Positions 47,298 to 55,786 of a stretch of 64,000 nucleotides of DNA are shown here, one piece after another; position 1 is the first letter of the stretch, and each line of letters starts with the position of its first letter. Under the pieces are notes generated by a model. The model worked only from the letters and a program-made list of their open reading frames with translations, was not told the DNA's origin and did no database searches. The stretch spans positions 150,016 to 214,015 of the forward strand of contig JBMHDV010000023.1 of assembly GCA_049889215.1 (NCBI GenBank). Reading direction: 5' to 3'. The translations under genes were made by a program, and so were the position numbers. This DNA comes from UBA817 sp049889215. Its GTDB lineage: Bacteria; Margulisbacteria; Marinamargulisbacteria; UBA817.

Positions 47298-48077
47298 ATG
47301 AGTAATCGATTATGTGTTATTGGAAGTGGGTTTGTTGGACGTCATTTTATTCAGCACAGTGCAAAACACTTTGAAACCATAACCTCAACCAGCAACACCT
47401 CTCCAAAACCCCAACATTCTCATCAACATATCTTTTTAAATATTTATGATAATGCCCCACTTCCCAAACTCGGTGACCATGATATTTTTATTGTTACAAT
47501 TCCATTTTCACGGCAACTTAAAGCTCCAGAGGATTATGAAAAAGGCATTCAAAAACTTGTGCCACAGCTAAAAAATAAAAAGGTTATTTTTACTAGTTCC
47601 ACAAGTGTTTACTCAAACAATGGGCATTGCACTGAAGATACCCCAACAGCTAAAACCAGACGATCCAAGGCATTAGTCAACGTTGAGAACTTACTTTTAA
47701 ACATTTCCGAAAGCGCCTACATTCTTCGTTTAGGTGGCATTTGCGGTAAACAACGCAGTAGCCAACATAAGCGACAATCAACACTTGTATCACACGCAAA
47801 TGCACGTGTGAATCTGATCCACATTGATGATATTATTTTGGTTATGCATAAACTATGCCAAAAAGAGTTCAACAATAAAGACATCATCAATATTGTGTGT
47901 ACCGATCACCCAACACGACAAGACTATTACCAGTATATTTGTGATATATTTAACGATCCCTACCCTACATTTACATCATCAGACCAGTCGTTTAAAACTG
48001 TGTCGAATAAAAAATTAATTAATTTATATAATGTCAATTTAAAATTCCCAAGTCCCTTAAGTTTCCAATTCTCATGA
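47298..48077 (+). CDS. NAD(P)-dependent epimerase/dehydratase-like protein
   Basis: 259-residue short-chain (extended SDR-like) protein: Rossmann start CVIGSGFVGRHF, and IFTSSTSVYSNNGHCTED where the SDR active Ser/Tyr region lies. The family acts on nucleotide sugars or related carbonyls; the YeeZ/SDR_a5-like small members are of unclear function. Shortened compared with classic epimerases (about 310). The stop overlaps lptC by 4 nt, so the pair may serve envelope synthesis. Confidence 0.75.
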   Translation: MSNRLCVIGSGFVGRHFIQHSAKHFETITSTSNTSPKPQHSHQHIFLNIYDNAPLPKLGDHDIFIVTIPFSRQLKAPEDYEKGIQKLVPQLKNKKVIFTSSTSVYSNNGHCTEDTPTAKTRRSKALVNVENLLLNISESAYILRLGGICGKQRSSQHKRQSTLVSHANARVNLIHIDDIILVMHKLCQKEFNNKDIINIVCTDHPTRQDYYQYICDIFNDPYPTFTSSDQSFKTVSNKKLINLYNVNLKFPSPLSFQFS

Positions 48078-49294
48078 AAAAACATTATTGGTTTTTAATC
48101 ATATCATTACCATTGTTTGTACTGGGGATTTATATATACAAAGACGCTCATATTATTCTTGAAACTTCTAAAAAACAAAATTTTGTGAAGCAGCAAGGTA
48201 TAACAACAACAGGCTACGATAATGGAAAAAAGGTATTTAAAATAAATATAGATGAGCTAAAGCAAAATGATTATCGCCATATATTATTTTCTAAACATGT
48301 AACTGATGGCATTGTATATGCATCGAACGGAGCTGCCATCATTCAAAATATCACTGGTAGTCAGGGACGAATCAATACACAAATTAAAAGTATTGTTATC
48401 ACTAAAAATGTCACCGCTTTAATTACACCTGAAAAAACAACCAAGAATATCCGTATTCAATCCAACAAATTTCGATACAGCCATCATAACCAAATAAGCG
48501 AATTCACAGATCACGCAAGTTTATTCATTGAAACAACAAAAATATCATCAAAAGAATTTTACTTTTATACAGAAGCCAACGAAATAAAATTTCTAGCTCC
48601 ATTACAAATCCTCACAGCCACCAGCGAAACAAATGCAAAAAAAGCATTCATTCAACTTGATGCAGACCAATTGTTAGCAAGTAAAAACATCAAGACCATT
48701 TACAAACCATCCAACAATGAATCCTACTCACAACAAATTCAAGAGTTAACTAAATCCCCAACCACCATCAGCGCCGATGAGCTAGAATTAAAGTATCATC
48801 TACCAGAAACCCCAACCGTTATTTATCGAAAAAACATTTTGATTACACAACCTCAAAAATCACTCATTGCTGATCAAGTAACACTTGATTTTTTTAAAAA
48901 TAATTATCAAGCTACTGGTAAAATTAAATTTAATTTTGATGATCTAAGATGGCTGAAAAATAAAGACAGAACATACAAAAACAAGAAACTTAAATCATTG
49001 CTAAGCAAATCAACTTCAATTCAAACTGAGACCGCCACATTTAAGCGAGAAAGTAATATTTTAACTCTAAAAAATAATGTAAAAATCAAACAGAAAACAT
49101 TTCAACTGTCTTGTGATGAATTTATGTTCAATTTCAATACAGACATTATTACAGCAAGTGGAAATGTGATTATTAAAAAACTTGGACTTGAACATTTATC
49201 CTCTGACTTATTAATTATTGATGTGAAGAATGAGACCTTCCAGTCAGGAGCACGCCAAAAACTTACAGAAATAACACTTGATATCATCGATTAA
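48074..49294 (+). CDS. LPS-export LptC/OstA-like periplasmic protein
   Basis: 406 residues: one N-terminal membrane anchor (HYWFLIISLPLFVLGIYIY), then beta-jellyroll repeats. The middle resembles LptC (KVFKINIDELKQ, GIVYASNGAAIIQN), and the end has OstA/LptA features (ESNILTLKNNVKIKQKTFQLSCDEFMFNFNTDIITASGNVIIKK). This suggests LptC and LptA-like modules in one anchored protein, part of the bridge moving LPS to the outer membrane. E. coli LptC is only 191 residues. Next to ispD. Confidence 0.78.
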   Translation: MKKHYWFLIISLPLFVLGIYIYKDAHIILETSKKQNFVKQQGITTTGYDNGKKVFKINIDELKQNDYRHILFSKHVTDGIVYASNGAAIIQNITGSQGRINTQIKSIVITKNVTALITPEKTTKNIRIQSNKFRYSHHNQISEFTDHASLFIETTKISSKEFYFYTEANEIKFLAPLQILTATSETNAKKAFIQLDADQLLASKNIKTIYKPSNNESYSQQIQELTKSPTTISADELELKYHLPETPTVIYRKNILITQPQKSLIADQVTLDFFKNNYQATGKIKFNFDDLRWLKNKDRTYKNKKLKSLLSKSTSIQTETATFKRESNILTLKNNVKIKQKTFQLSCDEFMFNFNTDIITASGNVIIKKLGLEHLSSDLLIIDVKNETFQSGARQKLTEITLDIID

Positions 49295-49333
49295 GACCTA
49301 TTATTCCCATCCCTTTTATGATTCAATATTTGT

Positions 49334-49996
49334 ATGATAAGTGTCATTATACCTGCTGGAGGAACTGGATCTAGATACGATAAAACAAAATCAAAGTTAG
49401 ACGAAATCATTTTTGATAAAACCGTACTTGAACATACATTATCGGCATTTGTTCACCATAATGATATAAACGAAATTATATTGGCACATCCACCCCATGA
49501 AACTGAAAAATTTGAACAACTAACACACAAGCAATCACCTAAGGTCAAACTTACCTGCGGAGGCAGCACTCGTGCTGAATCCGTTTATAATGCATTTTTA
49601 GAACTATCACCCACTTCTCACGTATTAATTCATGATGCAGCTCGACCAAATGTCTCCGAAAAACTTATTAACAAGGTGATTTTAAAGTTAAATGAAGCCC
49701 CAGTTGTCATCCCAGGCATTGCTGTCACAGATACGATAAAAAAAGTAGCCGATGGACAAATCATCAATACCATTGATCGATCAGAGCTCATGGCCGTTCA
49801 AACACCTCAAGGATTTCATTACAATCAGTTAAAGTCAGCTTACGAAACGGTTAACGACATACAGCAACTGACAGATGAAGCCGCGTTACTTGAATCAGTC
49901 AATCTACCAGGCATAATTATTGATGGCGACTCATCCAATATAAAAATCACTCATGCAAATGATCTGGCCATTTGCAAAGCATTAATGGCAAAATAA
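49334..49996 (+). CDS. ispD: 2-C-methyl-D-erythritol 4-phosphate cytidylyltransferase
   Basis: 220-residue IspD of the MEP isoprenoid pathway, using CTP. IIPAGGTGSRYDKTKSK is the nucleotide-binding loop (one Ala of IPAAG replaced), and VLIHDAARPNVSEKLI and VAVQTPQGFH are family motifs. The start ATG has no clear ribosome site. Ends 8 nt before the convergent rpoN stop. Confidence 0.92.
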   Translation: MISVIIPAGGTGSRYDKTKSKLDEIIFDKTVLEHTLSAFVHHNDINEIILAHPPHETEKFEQLTHKQSPKVKLTCGGSTRAESVYNAFLELSPTSHVLIHDAARPNVSEKLINKVILKLNEAPVVIPGIAVTDTIKKVADGQIINTIDRSELMAVQTPQGFHYNQLKSAYETVNDIQQLTDEAALLESVNLPGIIIDGDSSNIKITHANDLAICKALMAK

Positions 49997-50003
49997 TCGC
50001 GAA

Positions 50004-51281
50004 TTATTTTTTTCGATCATAACTTGAATCCAAATTGGATTCGTGACGATATTTGGTCACTGTTCGTCGGGCAATTGGTAACCCAATTTGCCGTAGCAGA
50101 TCCGCTACTTTTTGATCTGATAATTGAGGATAACGCTGGCAATAATATGCCACTAGATGCTTAACTTGAGACTTTGTTTTACCATAAATATTTCGTTGGC
50201 AAAGGACCTGAATTAAAATTGAGCCATGAGCACATTCAATGTATTTTGTTCGAACTAATCGTGAAATTGTACTTTCTGACACACCCAATGCTTGAGCCAG
50301 CTCACGTTGCAAACAAGGTAGAATAAATTGTTCACCCTCTAAAAAGTACAACCGTTGTTTTTGAACCAAGTACTCTCCACACCGCTGAATGAGTTCCTGG
50401 CGTTTTTTAAAGTGCTCAACCCACACCTTAGCATCAGCCAACTTCTTTTTTTCGACGGCTGACATCGGGCCATCCAAATTTTGAATAAGCTCATCATTTA
50501 AGTGAACACTCATTCTAGCCTCTTCTAAATTTACCAATGTTACCACCCCATCATTAACGTCAACTCTTAACGATGGTTGAATTTTAACAACATCTCCCTG
50601 ACCGTAAGCAGCTGCAGGATTCGCATTGAGGTGCGATATAAACTCAATATAATTAAGTAATTCATCATGCGTAATATCAAGCTGCTCCAGGCAACGATCA
50701 TATTTTTTTGCAGAGATGTCATCTAAATGATGTTTAACTAATTGTTTTAAATAATCAGCATCAGATGGGTCATCAACCCCATAATTCTCAATCTGAATCC
50801 ATAAACATTCATTTAAGCTTCGAGCACCGACACCATCAGGTTCAAATGATTGTAGCACCTTAAGGCCCTGAAACACCCGTCGGTCATCGACACTAAATGT
50901 GGATTTAATTTCCTCACGAATGGCCTTGTAATCCTTTAGGTAGCCTTTTTCATCCAAATCATCAATTAACATCAACACAATTTCATGATCAATTTCTGAT
51001 AACATTTGCGCATCCAACTGAGTGGTTAACTTACCAAGGAGGGACTCTTCATAAGTAGCAAAAGCCAAAGGATCAATTTCCGTCTCACCATCAAATGAGC
51101 TAGGTTGACTGGATGATTTAAGACGCTTAAATGAAATGTATGGGTTCTTTTTCGACTGGTCTTCCAAGTTTTTTTCAAAGTCATCCACGGACTGTTGCAA
51201 AACATTAAAGCGCTGAATCATCAACTGATTCAACTTCAATGTCTGCTTCAACTGCAATGAATGCGATAAATTGATATTCAT
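50004..51281 (-). CDS. rpoN: RNA polymerase sigma-54 factor
   Basis: 425 residues from ATG 51281 (overlapping the tsaD stop by 4 nt). Region I LSHSLQLKQTLKLNQLMIQ interacts with activators; the core-binding middle and the DNA-binding helix-turn-helix (LAQALGVSESTISRLVRTKYI) follow; the RpoN box near the C-terminus reads ARRTVTKYRHE. Enhancer-dependent transcription therefore exists in this organism, though no activator is in the window. Slightly shorter than typical (about 470). Confidence 0.95.
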   Translation of the reverse strand: MNINLSHSLQLKQTLKLNQLMIQRFNVLQQSVDDFEKNLEDQSKKNPYISFKRLKSSSQPSSFDGETEIDPLAFATYEESLLGKLTTQLDAQMLSEIDHEIVLMLIDDLDEKGYLKDYKAIREEIKSTFSVDDRRVFQGLKVLQSFEPDGVGARSLNECLWIQIENYGVDDPSDADYLKQLVKHHLDDISAKKYDRCLEQLDITHDELLNYIEFISHLNANPAAAYGQGDVVKIQPSLRVDVNDGVVTLVNLEEARMSVHLNDELIQNLDGPMSAVEKKKLADAKVWVEHFKKRQELIQRCGEYLVQKQRLYFLEGEQFILPCLQRELAQALGVSESTISRLVRTKYIECAHGSILIQVLCQRNIYGKTKSQVKHLVAYYCQRYPQLSDQKVADLLRQIGLPIARRTVTKYRHESNLDSSYDRKK

Positions 51282-52264
51282 GATTGAGATGAAAACCTTA
51301 ACCCCATCTGAGGAATGCAAGAAACCGTTGTCAAAGGTGCCACATCATTGGCAATCAACTCTTCCGCAGCTAAACCGATCATCCCTGCGTTATCGGTACA
51401 TAAAAATAAGTCAGGGATTAATACGTCATCAACATGAAGCGTTTCTGATAAATGCGAACGAATGGTTTGATTGGCAAAAACCCCCCCACATAAAATCAAC
51501 TGTTGAGGGGATTTTTCTTGAATAAAATGAGCCAGCTTTGTTGCTAATATTTCGGCCACCTTTTGCTGAAAACTAGCCGCCACATCTGTCTTAGAATACG
51601 TATCACTTTGGTTAACAGCTGTTAATACGGCTGTTTTTAAACCTGAAAAGCTAAAGGCATCCCACTTCTTTTTAACAGGATGAGGTAATTCAACACAAGC
51701 TTGGCCATCCTTCGCAAAGCGTTCGATGTGTGGACCACCAGGGTATCCCAAGCCCAACATACGAGCAACCTTATCAAAAGCCTCCCCACACGCATCGTCC
51801 ATGGTATTGCAAAGAACGTTAAACGACATGGCTGACGTCATTTCAACAATCATTGTATGGCCACCAGATGCAATACAGGCCAATGCCGGATAACGAATGT
51901 CCATCACTGTTTTAGCTGCAAACATATGACCATGCAAATGATTAACACCATACAGCGGAACCTGAAGTTGTTGAGACAGTGTTGAGGCAGCTGTAATACC
52001 AACCAATAATGCCCCCTCCAATCCTGGACCAACCGTCACTGCAATGGCAGTAATATCGCTTAAAGAAACCTCCGCCTGAGCCAATGCACGGTCTAAAATA
52101 ACATCGATAAACTCACAGTGTAATCGGGACGCCAACTCTGGCACAACCCCACCATATTGTTTATGTTGCTTTATTTGAGAATAAAGCTGATTGGCAAGAA
52201 TAGTGCCATCTTTAACAACGGCTACCGACGTTTCGTCACAAGATGTCTCGATGGCTAAAATCAT
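51278..52264 (-). CDS. tsaD: tRNA N6-threonylcarbamoyladenosine synthase subunit TsaD
   Basis: 328 residues: ILAIETSCDETSVAVV, metal-binding HLHGHMFA, GGHTMIVEM, GEAFDKVARMLGLGYPGGP. Part of the t6A tRNA-modification complex with TsaB/TsaE. Overlaps YggT and rpoN by 4 nt each. Normal length. Confidence 0.96.
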   Translation of the reverse strand: MILAIETSCDETSVAVVKDGTILANQLYSQIKQHKQYGGVVPELASRLHCEFIDVILDRALAQAEVSLSDITAIAVTVGPGLEGALLVGITAASTLSQQLQVPLYGVNHLHGHMFAAKTVMDIRYPALACIASGGHTMIVEMTSAMSFNVLCNTMDDACGEAFDKVARMLGLGYPGGPHIERFAKDGQACVELPHPVKKKWDAFSFSGLKTAVLTAVNQSDTYSKTDVAASFQQKVAEILATKLAHFIQEKSPQQLILCGGVFANQTIRSHLSETLHVDDVLIPDLFLCTDNAGMIGLAAEELIANDVAPLTTVSCIPQMGLRFSSQS

Positions 52265-52509
52265 AAAATTCGAAAAATGATGGACTTAAGAATACCTAAA
52301 AACATAAACGCAAAAATGGGCGAAAAATCAATCCCTATCGATGTTGGAAAAATATTCTGAAACGGCCGAAGAATTGGGTCCGTAATTTGATATAAATACT
52401 GAATAATCGGATGATAACGATCGTGTGGAATCCATGAAATTAAAATCCGAATCAATAAACACAAATACAACAAATCAAAAATACCACTAACCAACTGATA
52501 CATGTTCAT
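52261..52509 (-). CDS. yggT: YggT-family membrane protein
   Basis: 82 residues, two membrane segments, with the family signature YQITDPILRPFQNIFP and RILISWIPHD. Function unclear, linked to envelope or division; very often next to proC, as here. Overlaps both neighbours by 4 nt. Confidence 0.92.
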   Translation of the reverse strand: MNMYQLVSGIFDLLYLCLLIRILISWIPHDRYHPIIQYLYQITDPILRPFQNIFPTSIGIDFSPIFAFMFLGILKSIIFRIL

Positions 52510-53315
52510 ACATTATCCTCCATCATAAGTTCGATTGAGCGCTGCTTAGCAGCTGCCAAAACACCCGTAATTCCACCCTCAACATTTAATGCGTCATAGG
52601 CATCCAACCCCGCCTGAGTTGTACCATTCGGTGAAGCTACACGTTGCACCAATGCCTCGGGATTCGGCTCTTTTTCCAACATCTTTGCCGCCCCATACAT
52701 GGTACCGATAGCTGCCTGCAATGCCGTTGCCTCATCCAAACCATTCGCTTCACCAAACGATTTAAATGCTGCAATAAACTGATAAAAAAAGGCTGGGCCA
52801 CTTCCACTCAAAGCTGTAATTACATGCATATTATCTTCATCATCCAAGGCAATGGTTTGCCCAAATAAATCACACAGCCCATGAACCACTTTCTGCTGAG
52901 CATCAGGCACTTGATCCATAACATATAGACCAGTGACACCAGCACCCAAAATAGCGGGGGTATTTGGCATAATACGAACAATATTTTGGGTTTGAAATAA
53001 ATTCGATAACGTGGCTGTGCTAGTCCCAGCCAACATAGACACGAGCGTATGGTGCGGTTCTATAAACATTGAACAGTCATTTGCTAAATCAGAAACAACT
53101 TGAGGCTTTACACACAAAAATACAATTGTTGATTTTTGAAACAATGTTTTTAAATCACAAAATTCAGCATTAATCCCAGCGTTAGTTTGTTGATTAACAA
53201 GACGATCATTTTTCTCACAAATTAAAATGCGGGTTTGATGATTTCGCAATATGGCAGCCCCAATGGCTGCACCCATATTACCGTAACCTATAAAACCAAT
53301 CGTATTATCGTTCAA
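52506..53315 (-). CDS. proC: Pyrroline-5-carboxylate reductase
   Basis: 269 residues from a TTG at 53315 chosen because GGAG lies 6 nt upstream and the first residues (LNDNTIGFIGYGNMGAAI) directly give the Rossmann motif; the frame opens further upstream without similarity. VRIMPNTPAILGAGVTGL and the C-terminal ALSGSGPAFFYQFI and VASPNGTTQAGL are ProC marks. Last step of proline synthesis. Overlaps the upstream gene by 11 nt. Confidence 0.93.
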   Translation of the reverse strand: MNDNTIGFIGYGNMGAAIGAAILRNHQTRILICEKNDRLVNQQTNAGINAEFCDLKTLFQKSTIVFLCVKPQVVSDLANDCSMFIEPHHTLVSMLAGTSTATLSNLFQTQNIVRIMPNTPAILGAGVTGLYVMDQVPDAQQKVVHGLCDLFGQTIALDDEDNMHVITALSGSGPAFFYQFIAAFKSFGEANGLDEATALQAAIGTMYGAAKMLEKEPNPEALVQRVASPNGTTQAGLDAYDALNVEGGITGVLAAAKQRSIELMMEDNV

Positions 53316-53820
53316 CAACCACTCCAGCAATATGATCTGCATTTGGAACATCAAATATAGTGTATGATGATGCGCGTAGATTGTATGGAAAACGTGAAAG
53401 CAATTGATTAAACTCATTGGCATGCGAGGATAAAATCAGCAATTCTTGTTTTAAATGCGTTTGAAAAATATCAAGCTGGCGAATATCTTTTTCAGCAAAC
53501 CGTAAATAATCCCTGTTCAAATCAATATACTGCGTAAGTTCATGACTTTTTGTAACGTACTCGATTGGATCTAATGCAGTAAAAAGGCTCTGATTCATCG
53601 AAACAACCATTGTTTCAAATTGATTATTAACTGGCATTTTAAATGTTATTGATCGAATAAAGTTCGTTCGTGTTTGAGATTGAAACTTGTAATCTCGAAC
53701 GGCAGCTAAAACCCCGTTATAATGATCATTCAAGGTATGATCAATGGATTTAACCACCATAAAAGCAAGTATCAATATCCAAAACAACGTATTGATAACA
53801 TGGTTTTTAGTGATCTTCAT
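53305..53820 (-). CDS. Membrane-anchored protein, weakly LemA-like
   Basis: 171 residues from the ATG at 53820, 6 nt after a TACAAT box. One N-terminal membrane segment (VINTLFWILILAFMVVKSI) and a helical periplasmic or cytoplasmic domain. NQLLSRFPYNLRASSYTIFDVPN resembles the end of LemA proteins (fP.n..A...g), but the middle is not convincing. First gene of the proC-yggT-tsaD-rpoN operon. Confidence 0.5.
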   Translation of the reverse strand: MKITKNHVINTLFWILILAFMVVKSIDHTLNDHYNGVLAAVRDYKFQSQTRTNFIRSITFKMPVNNQFETMVVSMNQSLFTALDPIEYVTKSHELTQYIDLNRDYLRFAEKDIRQLDIFQTHLKQELLILSSHANEFNQLLSRFPYNLRASSYTIFDVPNADHIAGVVVER

Positions 53821-53826
53821 ACTATG

Positions 53827-53832
53827 ATTGTA
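53827..53832 (-). promoter_or_regulatory. -10 box of the lemA-like-proC-tsaD-rpoN operon (leaderless)
   Basis: TACAAT, 6 nt, ATG at 53820. Confidence 0.5.
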
Positions 53833-53862
53833 CAAAGATTTTAAGTGTCCGTCATGTAGCAA

Positions 53863-54513
53863 TTAAAAAAATGGATTGGTATTTTTTTCGTTTTCAATGG
53901 TTGTGTTTGGCCCATGCCCACTGCAAACCACTGTTGTTCCAGGCAATGTAAACAAGTGTGTTTGAATACTATCCAGTAATTGTTGATGATTACCACCCGG
54001 CAAATCAGTTCGGCCAATACTCCCCTTAAATAAAGCATCACCTGCAATGCAAAGGGGGGCATGATATTGATTGGTATCATCCTCACAATAAAATGATACA
54101 TGCCCAATGGCATGACCAGGGGTATGCAACACCTTAAAGTCATATTGCCCTAAAGATAAAACATCTTCATGACCACAATCCTGGGTCGTATCAAATTCAC
54201 CGGAGTAAGGAAATTGCATCATTTGGGATTGCATTGGCAAATGCTCTCGATTAATTTTATCGTCAGAATGTGCAATAACATCCAGCTGTTCAGAGTCAAC
54301 CTCCGCTAATAACGCTGCCACCCCACTCACATGATCAATATGCGAATGGGTAATCCAAATGGCCGTCAACGCTACATCCTGCGGCAGTGCAGCTAAAATT
54401 TGGGGCACATCCCCACCTGGGTCCACAATCACGGCTTTTTTACTAATTGAATCTATTAAAATGCGTGCATTTTGTTGGTAAGGGGTAACTGGAATCGTAA
54501 TGATTTGAAGCAT
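53863..54513 (-). CDS. Metallo-beta-lactamase-fold hydrolase (glyoxalase II-like)
   Basis: 216 residues; zinc motif THSHIDHVSG, then HTPGHAIGHVSFY, AGDALFKGSIGRTDLPGG and CSGHGPNTTIE. This is the pattern of glyoxalase II/YcbL-like hydrolases acting on thioesters such as S-lactoylglutathione. ATG 54513 is chosen since a TACACT box is 6 nt before it. Confidence 0.9.
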   Translation of the reverse strand: MLQIITIPVTPYQQNARILIDSISKKAVIVDPGGDVPQILAALPQDVALTAIWITHSHIDHVSGVAALLAEVDSEQLDVIAHSDDKINREHLPMQSQMMQFPYSGEFDTTQDCGHEDVLSLGQYDFKVLHTPGHAIGHVSFYCEDDTNQYHAPLCIAGDALFKGSIGRTDLPGGNHQQLLDSIQTHLFTLPGTTVVCSGHGPNTTIENEKNTNPFF

Positions 54514-54519
54514 GGCATT

Positions 54520-54525
54520 AGTGTA
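54520..54525 (-). promoter_or_regulatory. -10 box of the MBL-fold hydrolase gene (leaderless)
   Basis: TACACT, 6 nt, ATG at 54513; decides the start over an upstream in-frame ATG. Confidence 0.45.
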
Positions 54526-54574
54526 ACACACATCCAGGCAATAATTACTTCAAACTACGATTTATCTAGTCTTG

Positions 54575-55621
54575 TTAAGTTGGGTTAATTACTTGACCGC
54601 CCTGTATTTCAATTTTTAAACCGATCAGTTTTTGACAGTGAAATCCAGAATCATATTCACCATCATCTTCAGGTTTGTATCCAGCAACCTGGTTCAGTTC
54701 TATAATTCGTATTCCTTCAAGATCCTCCTTGCCAAAATCTTCAGCTTTCTCAAAGCTAAAACTCATTCCGCCAATTTCTTTCGGTTGACGTTCTGGATCA
54801 TATATAGCATACCATTGACCATCTTCTTCGTTAGAAAAATCGTACCCAGATATTAAACGAACAAAATCTTTTTTCAAATTATTATAATCATCTTTTGTAA
54901 ATAGCGTTGGTGTCCCATCCACTACTTTGATGGGTATTTGAAATTTCGTTTGTTTGTAAACATGTTCTTCTGTAATTAATGCAGTGTCGTTGCTTGAATA
55001 TAAACCAATCGCAAGTTCATCTTCAACTTGGTTTAAAGTAGGCGTAAGCGCTACCACAAATTGCCTTGATTTTACATTATAAGAAACATTTAAATTTGAA
55101 TAACCATCTATAAGTTCAATGTTATGATTTTCCATAAACTGCGCAAGTGAATCGTCATCTTGAAAAATTTGATCAAGTTCCTTTTTAAGCGTTAAAGGAG
55201 CCATATAATGATAGGGCTTTTTTTGTGTTTGATTAATCGTATCAAAAACAGATCCCATCGCATCATGTAATTGATTAGCACGCGCTTGCTGCTCAGGATT
55301 ACGCGGTTGCAATTGTGAAGCGTTATCAGTTTCAACGGTTTGAGGGGGCTTTTTTTGTGTTTGATTAATCGTATCAAAAACAGATCCCATCGCGTCATGT
55401 AATTGATTAGCACGCGCTTGCTGCACAGGATTACGCGGTTGCAATCCTGAAGCGTTATCACCTGCACCGATTTTAGGAAAAGAAAAATCATTTGCTAGTT
55501 GTTCTTTTAGACGCTCCTGATCTTGTCTCTGAATTTTTTGTTGAGGTTGATTAGGTTTTTGAGAACCTCCCTTACCTCCAATATTAGAGTTAGGGCCAAT
55601 ATTATTTGCTGAACTACTCAC
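54575..55621 (-). CDS. Uncharacterised protein with two near-identical 44-residue repeats
   Basis: 348 residues, GTG start with a strong GGGAGGT site. The first 50 residues are Gly/Asn/Gln-rich. Then comes a 44-residue unit twice in tandem (DNAS.LQPRNP.QQARANQLHDAMGS...). The C-terminal 200 residues form an alpha/beta domain (NIELIDGYSNLNVSYNVKSRQFVVALTP; VDGTPTLFTKDDYNNL) that I cannot assign. No signal peptide or membrane segment. Disordered start plus recent repeats suit an exported host-interaction protein, but this is only context-based. Confidence 0.65.
   Translation of the reverse strand: MSSSANNIGPNSNIGGKGGSQKPNQPQQKIQRQDQERLKEQLANDFSFPKIGAGDNASGLQPRNPVQQARANQLHDAMGSVFDTINQTQKKPPQTVETDNASQLQPRNPEQQARANQLHDAMGSVFDTINQTQKKPYHYMAPLTLKKELDQIFQDDDSLAQFMENHNIELIDGYSNLNVSYNVKSRQFVVALTPTLNQVEDELAIGLYSSNDTALITEEHVYKQTKFQIPIKVVDGTPTLFTKDDYNNLKKDFVRLISGYDFSNEEDGQWYAIYDPERQPKEIGGMSFSFEKAEDFGKEDLEGIRIIELNQVAGYKPEDDGEYDSGFHCQKLIGLKIEIQGGQVINPT
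55214..55463 (-). repeat. 132-bp in-frame tandem repeat, two copies
   Basis: Two copies with 132-nt period inside the 348-residue gene; the shared part (about 118 nt) has only a few mismatches, so the duplication is recent. Confidence 0.85.
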
Positions 55622-55688
55622 TTTTTACCTCCCCATGTTAAATACCACAATTTAAGCAAATCTAAACATAAAAATGCTAATCGTTAAT

Positions 55689-55750
55689 CCAATGGTTATT
55701 TCACAGAGAAATGGCCAAAATTTGACTGCGATTATATGTTTTGCTAAAAT
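55689..55750 (+). promoter_or_regulatory. Promoter of F-box/LRR gene, same sequence as the downstream repeats
   Basis: The block 55689-55740 starts CCAATGGTTATTTCAC and matches the tandem array after the gene. It contains TTGACT (55722-55727), a 17-nt spacer and TAAAAT (55745-55750). An AAGGA ribosome site precedes the ATG at 55787, so this transcript has a leader of about 30 nt. Confidence 0.75.
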
Positions 55751-55786
55751 ACAATAAATTTACGTACTAGTTTATTAAGGAATTAT

